A DNA stretch of 64,000 nt from Paludibacteraceae bacterium (GCA_017450435.1 JAFSTO010000040.1:1-64000); one strand, 5' to 3'. Shown: positions 16,722 through 26,616, counted from the stretch's first letter. The notes: generated from the letters alone by a model not told the origin. A program made the numbers and translations.

Positions 16722-19700
16722 ATGAAAAAGATTTCATTTCTTTTTGCGCTATTGTGCGCAAGCATGATGTCGTACGCTGCTATCGATTGGAGTGGCGTCG
16801 CGTGGCTCGGTAATGGTGTCGGAGAGGGCTATACTGAAAAGTATAAGGCCGTTGTCTCTCCCGCGCTGCCTTCACCGGGTTATATCAATAATCTTCAGCT
16901 CAAAGGTTCAACTCCTGTTTTGCATGTGAGTTTCCCATCTGCTGCTTTTGGCGCATTCTCACTTGCTTCTTCAAAGTATGAAGTAGAAGGGGCCGGCGTG
17001 TTCTTCCACCTTGATGCATTCACGGCTCAGGAGACGGAGTTTACAGTGGTGTGCTCGGATATTACCTACACTTTTACGGTGTTTTATGCTGATGGCGCTG
17101 CCGGCAGTGTTTCACCGGTAGAGGTGTATGACACCAACTTCGCACTCGCTTCGAATGGCGCTTCGGCAACATCTTCTTCGGGAGTGGCAAGTAATGCTAT
17201 TGATGGCAACAACGGTTCACGTTGGGAGTCTTCGGCGATGGACCCGCAAGAGTTTATGGTTGACCTTGGACAAGCGCGCATATTCAACACAGTACAAATA
17301 CGTTGGGAAGGTGCATACGCCAAGACTTTTGATATCGATGTATCAAGCGATGGCGAGACTTGGACAAATGTGGTTAAGATTGAGGATGTTTCTCTTGCCG
17401 GCTTCCCCAATGAGCAGACCTACACCTTCGATAAGATTACGGCACGCTACGTACGCTTCAATGGTATAGCACGTGGAACGGGCTATGGCTATTCGTTCTA
17501 TGAGTTCCGTGTTCTGCTGCCCGGCGTAAGTACACTCACTACTATCAACCTCTCGGCTGCGGATATTATCGCCAAGGTAGGACAAGGTGTTAATCTGACA
17601 CTTCAGACACTTGACCAGAATGGTCAGGCAATGCAGGCAGATGTCAACTACGAGATTACTCCTGCCGATGCGGGGGCTGTAGAAAACGGAGTGTATATTC
17701 CTGCAAAGGTCGGTGCTGCTACTATCGTAGCCAAGTCAGGCGAGGTGGTTTCAGGAAACGTGTCTGTATTCGGCTATGCCGGCGACAACCTCGCACTCAG
17801 CACGAATATCACTACTGACAATAAGGTTATTGCGCAGTCGGAGTTCGCTCCTAATGGTACTGATGCCTTTTTCGCAGTTGATGGCAATGACGGTTCTGTA
17901 TGGCAGGGTTCTGCTACCAACGGCACGGCGGGTGACGACGAAGCGCGCACCTTTGACTCTTGGTTCGTTCTTGACCTTGGAGCGTTCTATAACATTGACC
18001 TTGTTACAATCAAGTTTGAGGGCGCTTGCTCGCAGCTTTATCACTTGGATTTCTCGGCTGACAACAGTGTTTGGAACGAGGCATACAACTATGTCGGCAA
18101 TGCCGGTGTCAACGGTCATACCGATGTGCTCTCTACTCAGCTTGCCAACACTACCAAAGTGCGTTATGTCCGCTTCTGGAGCACCAAGGCTGCTACAGGA
18201 TGGGGCATGAAGATGTATGAAATGAAAGTGTTTGGTCAGGAATGGATTGACTCCGGCGATACCGAGAAACCAGTTATGGGGGAGGCTTCGGTAGAAAGTA
18301 AGTCGTGGAATAATGTGGTTATCAATGTGGCAGCTACCGACAACGGTACTGTGGTGGCTTATCACGTGGTTGACGCTACCAACAGCATTGATAAGAACTG
18401 CAACGTTAATGACGGCAAGATTACCGTTAGCGGCCTGGAGGCTTCTACTGCTTACTCTTTCACCATCACAGCCATTGATGCAGCTCAGAACGAGTCTGAC
18501 AACAACGCTGTTGTGGCTGTTACAACCAACGCTCACCTTGTTGCTCCGGCTGAAGCTGCACCGACGCCCACTTGGCCTGCTGCGCAAGTTATAGCATTCT
18601 ACTCCGACACCTACCAGCCGGCTTCTACTTGGAACTATAATGCCGGTTGGGGGCAGGCAACTCAACTGCAGGAGAAGGATATTGATAATAATCACTACCT
18701 CTCTTATACCAACTTCAACTATCTTGGTTGGGTTCTCACCGGTGGTACTCCTTACAACGCTCTTGCAATGGAGAAATTGCATGTTGATATCTGGTCAGAG
18801 AACGACGCTCAGGTTAAGCTCACACCTATCTATGGTGGTGATGGTTTGGCAACTGACGACTTGAAGGGCAAGATGCTTACACTAACGGGTCAGCAGTGGA
18901 ACAGCTTCGACCTCGACCTCTCGACCGACTTCGCCGGTCTGAATCTCTCCAGCATCTTCCAAGTTAAGTTCAGCGATGGCTCTGCTCCTTCTTTCTGCGT
19001 GGATAATGTATATTTCTATCGCACTACTCCTATTGTTGATAATGAGGCTCCGACCAACGTTAGTGCTTCGATGGCTTCGGCTTCCTACTTCTCAGTTCGG
19101 CTTGCCCTTTCTGCTGACGACAATCAAGGCATTGTTAACTTCAAGGTTCTTCTTGGCGAAACGGAGATGGCTACTATCGGTGGAACAGCCGGTGCAGTGG
19201 TTAATGTTGATGTCAAAGGTCTGGCTGCCGGCTCGAACTATACTCTTGATGTAGTATGTTATGACGGCAACGACAACTACGCTGCTGATACCGTACATGT
19301 TGCCGCTGCTACTTTAGCCGGTCCTGCTGCTGATGCTGCTCCGCTCAATCAGAATTACTTTGTTAAGTCGATATTCTCCGACGCATATACTGCTGCTCCG
19401 GCAGCTATTGGTTCGTTTATCTCTGCTTGGTGGGAGCCACCTGCAATGAGCAGAGGACCGTTGGCAGAAAACGACGAGGCTCTCTATTACGCACCGGCAA
19501 CTACAGGTATGATTGGCTGGGATTTCTCAAACATCAATGTAACTGACTATCCGTATTTGCACATCAGTATCTATCCGATGGCAAGCGGTACGATAAAGAT
19601 TTATCCTGTTGTAGCCGGCGGTGAGGGCGACTATAATAGAGTAGTTGAGGTTACCGGCAACCAATGGAATCACCTTGTTCTTGACTACTCGGGTATGAAC

Positions 19701-21224
19701 CTTGACAACGTAGCACAGATGGGCTGGATTGACTATTATGCTCTCAACGGATTCTTTATTGACAATGTATATTTCTCAATGAGTGCAGAGTCCGGTGTTG
19801 TAGCAGAGTCCGACCGTCGTATCAACGCTTACGGGCTGAATATGGTAAAAGATGGTGACAACTATACCTTCTCTTATTACGCTAATATCGCCGGTACTGC
19901 AGCCAACCTTATCTTCTATAAAGATGGTGTGGTACAAGGAACGATAGCTCTTGACGCTCCTGTTGCAGGTCTGAACACTAAGACTGTGGATAAACATGAA
20001 CTTCCTGTAGGCGAAGGTCTGACTTGGGCTGTTGAGCTGACGGCAGATCCGGTTTATGTGTTTAAACAGTACTTTGCAGGAGATGACCTTATGAAGTGTC
20101 ACTTAGCTATGGATAATAGTCCGGAGTCCGACTATTTTGGTCGTATGTATGTCGCAAACCGTGCAGGTGCCGGTTCTGGTGGTATATATGTATATAATCC
20201 TGATTATACGGTGCATACCTCAAATACTCTCGCCGGTCAGGCGAAATGGCAAAGTATGGGACGTCCGTCTGTAGGTGTTGACGGCACTGTATATGTTGCA
20301 GACTGGGGTGACAGTCATGGTGGTATTTACGTTATGAATCCTCAGACTCTTGTAGCTACCAATTTCTTTGTAGGAACTCAGGCAAGTAACGGTCTTTGGA
20401 CTAATGCTGATGGTGTAGCGATGGGTTCGTCAACTGCTGCTGTAGGTGTTTACGGCGAAGGAGCCAATACTGTTCTCTATGCTATGAACGAAGATGTAAG
20501 CAGTGCAGGTACCACTCTTTATAAGAATGGAGTAAATGTTTATCAGATAGGTCAAGAGGATGGTACAGTACTTTCTACGTGGAATACTGCTCCGACAAAA
20601 ACTTTTGCCCTGCTTGATAATGCTGCTGAGATGTTTGTTCTTAACGTTAATGAACACGGCGTGTTCTTCTCGAGCTCGCGCGGTGAGGGTAATAATGCAG
20701 CTGGTGCCCGCTCGCTGCAGTTCTACAATCATAATGGCGAGCGTACCTTTGTCGCTCTGCCGGCTGATGCAACTGCCGACCTTACGGGGTCGCTTGGTGG
20801 CGGTTGCGCTGTGTCGCGTGACGCAAGTCAACTGGCTATTGTTGACGGTAAGAAGAACATCCTTGTTTACGATATTGCGTGGACAGAAGACACACCTGCT
20901 CTCACTCTCGTTGCTAAATATGCTACATCTTATGCGGCTCATGGTTCGCTTTCCTTCGACTATGCCGGAAACTTGGTAGGCACAGCAGGAGCGAATTATA
21001 ATAACTCAACGTCGAGCAAGCTGGTTGCTTATGGTGTTCCTACAATGGACAACACAGTTGTTGTTCCGGCGAAGAAGTCGCTTGTTGTAGAAAACGAAGG
21101 TTACTCGGTAGGTGTAGATAATGTTAATAGCGTTGAATCGGTGCGAAAGGTTGTTGAGAATGGTCAGGTTTATATTATTCGCGACGGCATGCAGTACACC
21201 GTTACAGGCGTAAGAGTAAAATAA
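16722..21224 (+). CDS. Large secreted multidomain protein: discoidin (F5/8C), FN3, carbohydrate-binding-like modules
   Basis: A 1500-residue exported protein. I chose the ATG at 16722, which opens a clean signal peptide ending SMMSYA, over the ATG at 16668. Order of modules by eye: F5/8 type C at about residues 136-266 and 354-506 (ASNAIDGNNGSRWES; FFAVDGNDGSVWQGS), FN3 at about 516-604, a jelly-roll-like module at 625-771 whose core (FYSDTY...LGW) recurs at about 883-1023 (IFSDAY...IGW), an FN3-like module at 773-862, and a propeller-like region with repeated GGIYVYNP/GGIYVMNP at about 1115-1470. The tail ends IIRDGMQYTVTGVRVK, a short C-terminal pattern also seen in the protein at 38051-39043. 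Discoidin modules bind glycans, so it is probably a surface adhesin or glycan-binding scaffold. No catalytic motif is visible. Confidence 0.85.
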   Translation: MKKISFLFALLCASMMSYAAIDWSGVAWLGNGVGEGYTEKYKAVVSPALPSPGYINNLQLKGSTPVLHVSFPSAAFGAFSLASSKYEVEGAGVFFHLDAFTAQETEFTVVCSDITYTFTVFYADGAAGSVSPVEVYDTNFALASNGASATSSSGVASNAIDGNNGSRWESSAMDPQEFMVDLGQARIFNTVQIRWEGAYAKTFDIDVSSDGETWTNVVKIEDVSLAGFPNEQTYTFDKITARYVRFNGIARGTGYGYSFYEFRVLLPGVSTLTTINLSAADIIAKVGQGVNLTLQTLDQNGQAMQADVNYEITPADAGAVENGVYIPAKVGAATIVAKSGEVVSGNVSVFGYAGDNLALSTNITTDNKVIAQSEFAPNGTDAFFAVDGNDGSVWQGSATNGTAGDDEARTFDSWFVLDLGAFYNIDLVTIKFEGACSQLYHLDFSADNSVWNEAYNYVGNAGVNGHTDVLSTQLANTTKVRYVRFWSTKAATGWGMKMYEMKVFGQEWIDSGDTEKPVMGEASVESKSWNNVVINVAATDNGTVVAYHVVDATNSIDKNCNVNDGKITVSGLEASTAYSFTITAIDAAQNESDNNAVVAVTTNAHLVAPAEAAPTPTWPAAQVIAFYSDTYQPASTWNYNAGWGQATQLQEKDIDNNHYLSYTNFNYLGWVLTGGTPYNALAMEKLHVDIWSENDAQVKLTPIYGGDGLATDDLKGKMLTLTGQQWNSFDLDLSTDFAGLNLSSIFQVKFSDGSAPSFCVDNVYFYRTTPIVDNEAPTNVSASMASASYFSVRLALSADDNQGIVNFKVLLGETEMATIGGTAGAVVNVDVKGLAAGSNYTLDVVCYDGNDNYAADTVHVAAATLAGPAADAAPLNQNYFVKSIFSDAYTAAPAAIGSFISAWWEPPAMSRGPLAENDEALYYAPATTGMIGWDFSNINVTDYPYLHISIYPMASGTIKIYPVVAGGEGDYNRVVEVTGNQWNHLVLDYSGMNLDNVAQMGWIDYYALNGFFIDNVYFSMSAESGVVAESDRRINAYGLNMVKDGDNYTFSYYANIAGTAANLIFYKDGVVQGTIALDAPVAGLNTKTVDKHELPVGEGLTWAVELTADPVYVFKQYFAGDDLMKCHLAMDNSPESDYFGRMYVANRAGAGSGGIYVYNPDYTVHTSNTLAGQAKWQSMGRPSVGVDGTVYVADWGDSHGGIYVMNPQTLVATNFFVGTQASNGLWTNADGVAMGSSTAAVGVYGEGANTVLYAMNEDVSSAGTTLYKNGVNVYQIGQEDGTVLSTWNTAPTKTFALLDNAAEMFVLNVNEHGVFFSSSRGEGNNAAGARSLQFYNHNGERTFVALPADATADLTGSLGGGCAVSRDASQLAIVDGKKNILVYDIAWTEDTPALTLVAKYATSYAAHGSLSFDYAGNLVGTAGANYNNSTSSKLVAYGVPTMDNTVVVPAKKSLVVENEGYSVGVDNVNSVESVRKVVENGQVYIIRDGMQYTVTGVRVK

Positions 21225-21250
21225 ATTCTCTATAGCATTATAGACCTAAG

Positions 21251-21287
21251 AAAAGAAGGTGTGCCATCATGGCGCACCTTCTTTTTC
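21251..21287 (+). terminator. Rho-independent terminator
   Basis: AGAAGGTGTGCC, ATCAT loop, GGCGCACCTTCT, then TTTTTC. About 30 bases after the stop of the 1500-residue gene. Confidence 0.85.
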
Positions 21288-21374
21288 AATTCAGCAATCA
21301 TCAATCTACCATTCATCAATTCACCTTTAAGCGTTACCGTCACCATTCATAATTCATCAATTCTCAAATTTTTA

Positions 21375-21406
21375 TTTGTGTATTCAAACAAATTGTATTA
21401 TCTTTG
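21375..21406 (+). promoter_or_regulatory. Promoter for the barrel-like protein and VWA lipoprotein
   Basis: TTTG at 21375-21378, 20 bases, TATCTTTG at 21399-21406, 28 bases before the ATG at 21435. Confidence 0.7.
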
Positions 21407-21434
21407 CGAAAAGAATACAATATATCATACCACT

Positions 21435-22136
21435 ATGAAACGCTTATCTCTATTTATGTGTGCTGCTCTATGCAGCCTTGCCTCAGTGGCTAATGATTGG
21501 ACTAACGACATTACCGTGGCAGCCGGTCCGTTTTCTGCACCAAACTTCGGATTTGTTTTTTATGCAAACAGTATCATCGGTGCAACCAATGCTGCAGGGA
21601 AGGTGTCGTTGGAGAACTTCTCTTATGTAGGCTCGTATAGTTTCAACTATCACAAGCAACTCAAATCGTTCCTTGCTCTTGGTGTGAAAGCTACTTACGA
21701 ACAGAATGCGTGCGACGTCTTCTCTACTGACACACGTCCAAGTGTGTTGGCTGTGATGGGAAGTGCGCATGAGTTTGTCGGACATAGCAACATTCATTTG
21801 CTTACGGCAATGGCGAGTCTGCAGTTTACCTATGTACATACACGTATTGTCAAACTCTACTCTGGTGTTGACCTTGGTATAGGATTTGGTATATGGCAGC
21901 GCTCTCAGGTGTGGGACAAAACTATTCCTGCAGCGGCACAAGAGCTTGATCCTGAACTGAAGAAAGTGGCGGATTTCCGCGACAAGTACAACAATGGAAC
22001 ATCTCTATACGCTCTGCCGGCATTCGACATCACTCCTATAGGCATCAAGGTGGGAACGCGAGTTTACGGACTGGCGGAGATAAACATCGGTTATGATGCA
22101 TTGTTCAAACTTGGTGTTGGTGTCAGGTTTGATTAG
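21435..22136 (+). CDS. Exported outer-membrane beta-barrel-like protein, unknown function
   Basis: 233 residues from the ATG at 21435; the longer frame upstream runs through the promoter and terminator and is not real. Residues 1-19 form a signal peptide ending ASVANDW. The rest alternates short amphipathic strands with Gly and aromatic residues (SYVGSYSFNYHKQLKSFLALGVKATYE; LYSGVDLGIGFGIW; VGTRVYGLAEINIG), the pattern of a small 8- to 10-strand outer-membrane barrel. No enzymatic motif like that of PagL is present. It is followed 28 bases later by the VWA lipoprotein and is probably co-transcribed. Confidence 0.65.
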   Translation: MKRLSLFMCAALCSLASVANDWTNDITVAAGPFSAPNFGFVFYANSIIGATNAAGKVSLENFSYVGSYSFNYHKQLKSFLALGVKATYEQNACDVFSTDTRPSVLAVMGSAHEFVGHSNIHLLTAMASLQFTYVHTRIVKLYSGVDLGIGFGIWQRSQVWDKTIPAAAQELDPELKKVADFRDKYNNGTSLYALPAFDITPIGIKVGTRVYGLAEINIGYDALFKLGVGVRFD

Positions 22137-22164
22137 TTCCGTGAGAATAAAAAACTATAGACCT

Positions 22165-23448
22165 ATGAAACGCTTAAGCAAGTTTTTGTGGCTATGTGCC
22201 ACAGCATTAGTCATCGTTGGATGTGCTTCAGATAAACATTCTAACAGTCCATTTAACTACGATGAAGATGTTGATTACCGTTCATCTGACTACGATGATG
22301 GTGGTGAGGGTAATAATGGGGCAGGAGGTGAGGAACAGGAATATGCAGGAAAAGTGACTGCCGGTGAATGGCGAGACCTTGATCATTGGGACCTTTGGTC
22401 TGAATTAATGACTAACCCGGATTATGGTAAACAGTCTCTGCAGAACGACACACAGCAGACGAACTATAATAATGAGGAGAATAATCCTTATGATTTCACT
22501 ACTTACAGTGACTATTGGGAGTTTTATACCAATAACCGTATTGCAGTGCGTCTTAGTGATGCCGCCGGTTTGCCTGTAGGAGATGTGCGTGTTAGACTGA
22601 TGCGCGATAATGGCGGAGAACGAACGGTGCTCTATACGGGCAGAACAGACAACCGCGGTGAAGTAAATCTATGGATAGGACTGACACAACGCCTAATCGA
22701 TGCCGGCAACGGGCTGGTGTTGGTGGCGGATGGTGCAGAAGAGCTTGCTAATGTGGCCGTAACCGGATGGGGTTCGGAGGTGCAGTGGAACGAGATGACC
22801 ACAACGGCTACGTTCTCCAAGAAGATGGATATCGCTTTTATTGTTGATGCTACCGGTTCAATGTCTGATGAGATTGATTTCCTCAAGGCCGATTTGCAGT
22901 CAATCATTCGCCGTGTTGAACAGGAACACTCAGATGTGGCATTACGTACTGCTGCTTTATTCTATCGTGATGAGGGAGATGAGTATTTAACTAAGGCAAG
23001 CGACTTCTCTTTGGATATCAATACTACTGTCACATTCATCTCCAAGCAGAACGCAGGTGGTGGCGGTGACTATCCGGAGGCTGTTCACACAGCGTTAGAG
23101 AAAGGGTTGCAGGAACTTAGTTGGAATGAAGAGCCGGGTATTCGGCTGGTGTTTATGCTTCTTGACGCACCACCGCACCATGAAACTGAGGTGATTCGTA
23201 GCTTGCAGAGGTCTGTACCTGAATATGCTGCTCATGGTATTCGTGTTATTCCTGTAGCAGCCAGCGGAGTGGATAAGCCTACGGAGTTCTTCCTGCGTTT
23301 TGTAGCAACGGCTACCGATGCCACATACGTCTTCCTCACTGATCATAGCGGAGTAGGCAACAGTCATATTAAGGCTACCGTGGGTGACTATGAGGTAGAG
23401 TTGCTCAGTGACCTGATGGTAAGGCTGATTAATCAGTACATGGAATAA
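22165..23448 (+). CDS. VWA-domain lipoprotein
   Basis: 427 residues from the ATG at 22165. A signal peptide ends in the lipobox VIVGC (about residue 20), followed by an acidic low-complexity linker rich in Asp, Gly and Glu. A carboxypeptidase-regulatory-like beta-sandwich lies at about 120-195 (VGDVRVRLMR...). A von Willebrand factor A domain spans about 220-420 with an intact MIDAS motif (FIVDATGSMSDE, DXTGSMS) that binds a divalent metal and a protein ligand. Family members act in surface adhesion or complex assembly; no partner is evident apart from the barrel-like protein upstream. A strong shared terminator follows. Confidence 0.82.
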   Translation: MKRLSKFLWLCATALVIVGCASDKHSNSPFNYDEDVDYRSSDYDDGGEGNNGAGGEEQEYAGKVTAGEWRDLDHWDLWSELMTNPDYGKQSLQNDTQQTNYNNEENNPYDFTTYSDYWEFYTNNRIAVRLSDAAGLPVGDVRVRLMRDNGGERTVLYTGRTDNRGEVNLWIGLTQRLIDAGNGLVLVADGAEELANVAVTGWGSEVQWNEMTTTATFSKKMDIAFIVDATGSMSDEIDFLKADLQSIIRRVEQEHSDVALRTAALFYRDEGDEYLTKASDFSLDINTTVTFISKQNAGGGGDYPEAVHTALEKGLQELSWNEEPGIRLVFMLLDAPPHHETEVIRSLQRSVPEYAAHGIRVIPVAASGVDKPTEFFLRFVATATDATYVFLTDHSGVGNSHIKATVGDYEVELLSDLMVRLINQYME

Positions 23449-23468
23449 GAATGACCAACGTTTACACC

Positions 23469-23509
23469 ACACGATGAGAGACGCTCAAAAAGAGCGTCTC
23501 TCATCGTGT
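23469..23509. terminator. Strong bidirectional terminator hairpin
   Basis: A perfect 18-bp inverted repeat with a 5-base A-rich loop between two convergent genes. Confidence 0.75.
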
Positions 23510-23526
23510 TCGTTTCTGAGTGTCTC

Positions 23527-23570
23527 TTTTTTGAGAGACGGTGAAGAAAACCCTCTCTACCCTTTGGCGG
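23527..23570 (+). repeat. Dispersed hairpin repeat family, copy B
   Basis: TTTTGAGAGACGGT, then CTCTCTACCCTTTGGCGG. The left arm and the right tail match the family; the internal AATACCGT arm has decayed. Confidence 0.6.
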
Positions 23571-23584
23571 TGCGTTGTACTTTG

Positions 23585-24607
23585 TCAATTCATCATTACA
23601 TCTGTATATCGTTGCTGACGTAGCAGATAGTAATGTACAAGAATAGAGAACGGCCGCATCTGTTGTGGCGTCCATACTTTGGTTAGCTGCAAGTTTGTTT
23701 TGCGTTTGTCTTTCATCCGCCTTCGCATCTGCCGATAGTCGTGGCAGGCTTTGATGACTGCCTTGGCTTTGGCTGTTTCTCCTTTAAACAGATACTGCAG
23801 TGCTGCCACATAGTCAAGCAAACAGCGTAGCGGCATCAGCCAAATAAGTCGTGATGTCGGGCTGTTCTTGTATAGCATCAGCAGACTGTTGCGGAAATTA
23901 AGATACGTCTTACGCGGACTCTCATACGGCAGTGCGCCGCCTCCGAGGTGATAGACGACAGACTGTGGCAAGCAGACCAGTCGGTAGCCTCGAGCATTGA
24001 AACGCCAGCAGAGGTCAATCTCCTCCATGTGTGCGAAGAACTCGGCATCTAAGCCGCCTGCTTCTTTGTATAGTGCGGTGCGGGTTACGAAGCAGGCACC
24101 TGTTGCCCAGAAGATGCCGGCGGGTGTGTCATACTGACCATCATCGCTCTCTAAATGTCCCATAATTCGTCCGCGACAGTAAGGATAACCGAGCTTATCA
24201 AGGAACCCTCCTGCTGCACCGGCGTGCTCAAAGAGGCGTTTATCGTACCATGCGCGAATCTTTGGCTGAACAGCGGCTACGTCTTCGTGACTGTCAAGGT
24301 AGTCAAGTAGCGGACTGAGCCAGTCCTCTGTTACTTCTACATCGGAATTGAGTAGAACACAATAGCGGCTGTCTATCTGTTGTAGAGCGCGGTTATAACC
24401 TTCCGCAAAACCATAGTTTTTGTCAAGTACTATCAGCCGTACTGACGGATATGTTTCTTTCAGCACCTGCAGTGACTCGTCGGTAGAGCCGTTGTCGGCA
24501 ACAACTACTTCTGAGTCTTCCGGACAATAGCTGACCACCGATGGCAGATAGCGACGAAGCATTTCTGCCCCGTTCCAGTTTAATATAACTATTGAACAAC
24601 GTTTCAT
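23585..24607 (-). CDS. Family 2 glycosyltransferase, rhamnosyltransferase-like
   Basis: A 340-residue GT-A enzyme. It starts with CSIVILNWNGAEML and has VVADNGSTDES (about residue 34), the metal-binding LLNSDVEV (about 85) and the acceptor motif EEIDLCWR (about 190), a set typical of the wbbL/rhamnosyltransferase-like group. It transfers a nucleotide sugar onto a lipid-linked or LPS acceptor at the cytoplasmic face. Its ATG overlaps the stop of the LpxL-like gene by 4 bases, so the two are translated together, which points to lipid A or LPS core modification. The exact sugar is not readable. Confidence 0.85.
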   Translation of the reverse strand: MKRCSIVILNWNGAEMLRRYLPSVVSYCPEDSEVVVADNGSTDESLQVLKETYPSVRLIVLDKNYGFAEGYNRALQQIDSRYCVLLNSDVEVTEDWLSPLLDYLDSHEDVAAVQPKIRAWYDKRLFEHAGAAGGFLDKLGYPYCRGRIMGHLESDDGQYDTPAGIFWATGACFVTRTALYKEAGGLDAEFFAHMEEIDLCWRFNARGYRLVCLPQSVVYHLGGGALPYESPRKTYLNFRNSLLMLYKNSPTSRLIWLMPLRCLLDYVAALQYLFKGETAKAKAVIKACHDYRQMRRRMKDKRKTNLQLTKVWTPQQMRPFSILVHYYLLRQQRYTDVMMN

Positions 24608-25464
24608 AACGGCTTTGAGTACTTGAAGCGATTATGTGTCCAGAGCCAGATGTGCGGTGTGCGAAGAATGGTCTGTTCTAGCAATTTTGCGTATTCGCGA
24701 GTTATGCTGCCAACATCTGTTATTTCCGGAGCGTCGGTGATAAGCTTGAGACGGCCAATGTAGTGCCCGCGTGAAGGCATCGTATAATCAATATAAAAAA
24801 CCGGGTAGCCGAACTTACGAGCCAATGTGTCGGTGCCGGTGATGAACGGACTGTCCGTATTAAGGAATGGCAGCCGATAATCGAGGTCCTGTGCCGAAGG
24901 TTTCTGGTCAGAGAGCATACAATATATGTGGGGAAGATGGTCCTTGCGGTAAGATACCATACGTCGGAGCAGCAGGTTTTTCTCAATACAGTCGCCTCCG
25001 CGTTTTTTTCTTAGTTCAAGCATTGCTTTATCAGCCGACTCGGATTTCAGCCGACGATAAATATAATGAAACTTGAGGTCTGTTGCACTCTGTTTAGCAA
25101 TTTCTGCGTACCACTCCCAGCAGCCTATATGACCAATCATCAGCATTGCTCCGCCGTGTTGGCGGGCAGCCTTGGTCAGTTCGTCCAGTCCGCTGTATTG
25201 AATACGTTCGCGCATCTCCTCATCTGTGGCGCGATAGCCGTGTACTATCTCAGCTAATAGGTCGGCAAACCAATGGTAAAACTGCTTTTCTATCAACTGG
25301 CGCTCATTGTCCGGTTTATCCGGGAAAGCGAGTCGTAGGTTATGTCTTACCATTTTGCGCCTATATCTAACCACGTAGTAAATAAGCGGATACAACAAAC
25401 CTTGCGCTATTGCATATAGCACACTCAATGGCAGCAATGACAGTATCTTTATCAGAGTAAGCAT
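24604..25464 (-). CDS. Lysophospholipid/lipid A acyltransferase, LpxL (HtrB)-like
   Basis: A 286-residue membrane-anchored acyltransferase of the LpxL/LpxM/HtrB family, which adds a secondary acyl chain to lipid A at the inner membrane. The N-terminal about 30 residues are a membrane anchor. The catalytic HX4(D/E) motif is HIGCWEW (about residue 112). The later signatures MLSDQKPS (about 188) and the C-terminal RTPHIWLWTHNRFK are also present. The length is slightly short but normal for Bacteroidetes. It overlaps the downstream glycosyltransferase and follows a small acidic protein by 33 bases, with one promoter for all three. Confidence 0.87.
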   Translation of the reverse strand: MLTLIKILSLLPLSVLYAIAQGLLYPLIYYVVRYRRKMVRHNLRLAFPDKPDNERQLIEKQFYHWFADLLAEIVHGYRATDEEMRERIQYSGLDELTKAARQHGGAMLMIGHIGCWEWYAEIAKQSATDLKFHYIYRRLKSESADKAMLELRKKRGGDCIEKNLLLRRMVSYRKDHLPHIYCMLSDQKPSAQDLDYRLPFLNTDSPFITGTDTLARKFGYPVFYIDYTMPSRGHYIGRLKLITDAPEITDVGSITREYAKLLEQTILRTPHIWLWTHNRFKYSKPL

Positions 25465-25497
25465 TACTTATTGTTGGGCTTGCTAACGCCGGATGTA

Positions 25498-25836
25498 TTA
25501 GTCTTCTTCTTCGTATATCCCGATAGAGATGCCGTATTGCAGTTCTCCGTCAAGAATCAGCTGTATCTGCTCGTCAGTGAGTTTGATGCCCTCGTTTTTG
25601 CATGCTTGGCGCACGTAGTTCAATTCTTCGGTTTCATCAACATAACTGTCGCTTACTGTGTCCTCGTCAATAAGACCGTTTTCTTCATAGTAATCATAGA
25701 TACTATCCAGTACGAACTGCACATCATCGCGGCTGATGCCTTGTCTGTCCTCCTGAGGAATAAGGTTAAGGATGAAGTCAATACACTTGTCATCGTTGAA
25801 CTCTTCTCCGAGTTCGAGTAATTCTTTTTCTGCCAT
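25498..25836 (-). CDS. Small acidic hypothetical protein
   Basis: 112 residues from the ATG at 25836; the longer frame would start within the promoter. It is strongly acidic, rich in Glu, Asp, Leu and Ile, predicted mostly helical, and has no membrane segment or cysteine pattern. Two similar segments ending in an ILDGEL or ILNLIP-like core hint at a duplicated helical unit. I do not recognise the family beyond its being conserved-looking in this phylum. It leads the LpxL-like/glycosyltransferase unit. Confidence 0.65.
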   Translation of the reverse strand: MAEKELLELGEEFNDDKCIDFILNLIPQEDRQGISRDDVQFVLDSIYDYYEENGLIDEDTVSDSYVDETEELNYVRQACKNEGIKLTDEQIQLILDGELQYGISIGIYEEED

Positions 25837-25862
25837 AGTTGGTGATATGTTAAAGTTATTTG

Positions 25863-25894
25863 CAAAGTTACATAAAAAAAACCGTTCAGACAAA
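25863..25894 (-). promoter_or_regulatory. Promoter for the small acidic protein-LpxL-GT2 unit
   Basis: On the - strand, TTTG at 25894-25891, 20 bases, TAACTTTG at 25870-25863. Confidence 0.7.
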
Positions 25895-25917
25895 TTATTA
25901 TTAAAAAAACAATTTAT

Positions 25918-25949
25918 CTTGTTCAGGTCAGAAAAATGTTGTATCTTTG
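25918..25949 (+). promoter_or_regulatory. Promoter for recR
   Basis: CTTG at 25918-25921, 20 bases, TATCTTTG at 25942-25949. The in-frame TTG that would extend recR lies inside the -7 box, which rules it out as start. Confidence 0.65.
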
Positions 25950-25967
25950 CAAAGTTTATTCAAAGTA

Positions 25968-26588
25968 GTGATACAGAATTATCCATCTCAGTTGCTTGAC
26001 CGTGCGGTGGCTCAGATGTCCACTCTTCCCGGTGTAGGGCGCAAGTCTGCCTTGCGGCATGTGTTGTATCTTCTCAAACAACCGGCAGAAGATGTTAGGG
26101 CGTTTGCAGATGCAATGACGGGGCTGAGAGAAGGGGTTGTCTATTGCAAGGAGTGTCATAACATCAGTGATACGGAAATCTGTTCTATTTGTTCCGGTAC
26201 CCGGCGCGACCGCAGAGTGGTATGCGTGGTAGAGAACGTGCAGGATGTGATGCAAATAGAGAATACCGGACAATACAATGGGTTGTATCATGTATTGGGT
26301 GGAATTATCTCACCTATAGACGGCGTTGGACCAAGGGATATAGAGATAGACTCGCTTGTCAGTCGTGTTTCGCGTGGCGGAATTGATGAGATTATTCTTG
26401 CTTTACCTACCACTATGGAGGGCGATACAACGAATTTCTATATCTACCGACAACTAATGCGCCTTGAACACGCTGATTTGCGTGTGACTCAGATTGCACG
26501 TGGGGTCGCAATTGGAGGAGACCTTGAATATATTGATGAACTGACGCTCGGGCGCTCGATAATTAACCGTACTGAGTTCACGGCATAA
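25968..26588 (+). CDS. recR: Recombination mediator RecR
   Basis: RecR works with RecF and RecO to load RecA on gapped DNA. From the GTG at 25968 the protein has 206 residues, a normal length. The helix-hairpin-helix is near the N-terminus ([14 protein letters not shown]), a C4 zinc finger follows at about residues 60-78 ([16 protein letters not shown]) and the Toprim domain begins at VCVVENVQD. The start inferred by homology, next to the promoter, gives a very short leader of about a dozen bases. Confidence 0.93.
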   Translation: MIQNYPSQLLDRAVAQMSTLPGVGRKSALRHVLYLLKQPAEDVRAFADAMTGLREGVVYCKECHNISDTEICSICSGTRRDRRVVCVVENVQDVMQIENTGQYNGLYHVLGGIISPIDGVGPRDIEIDSLVSRVSRGGIDEIILALPTTMEGDTTNFYIYRQLMRLEHADLRVTQIARGVAIGGDLEYIDELTLGRSIINRTEFTA

Positions 26589-26616
26589 AGATATCAACAT
26601 ACATTTTGTTTTAACT

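Noticed and set aside
17751-18782. 343-codon open frame on the - strand inside the 1500-residue secreted protein gene
   Set aside because: It lies wholly antisense to a clear coding region with discoidin and FN3 motifs and its translation is low-complexity without a known motif; a composition shadow.
23469-23509. 18-bp inverted repeat as insertion-sequence end
   Set aside because: It is a closed hairpin between convergent genes with no transposase nearby; a terminator explains it.
25947-25967. Upstream TTG start for recR
   Set aside because: It falls inside the TATCTTTG promoter box, so it would not be transcribed as an initiation codon.
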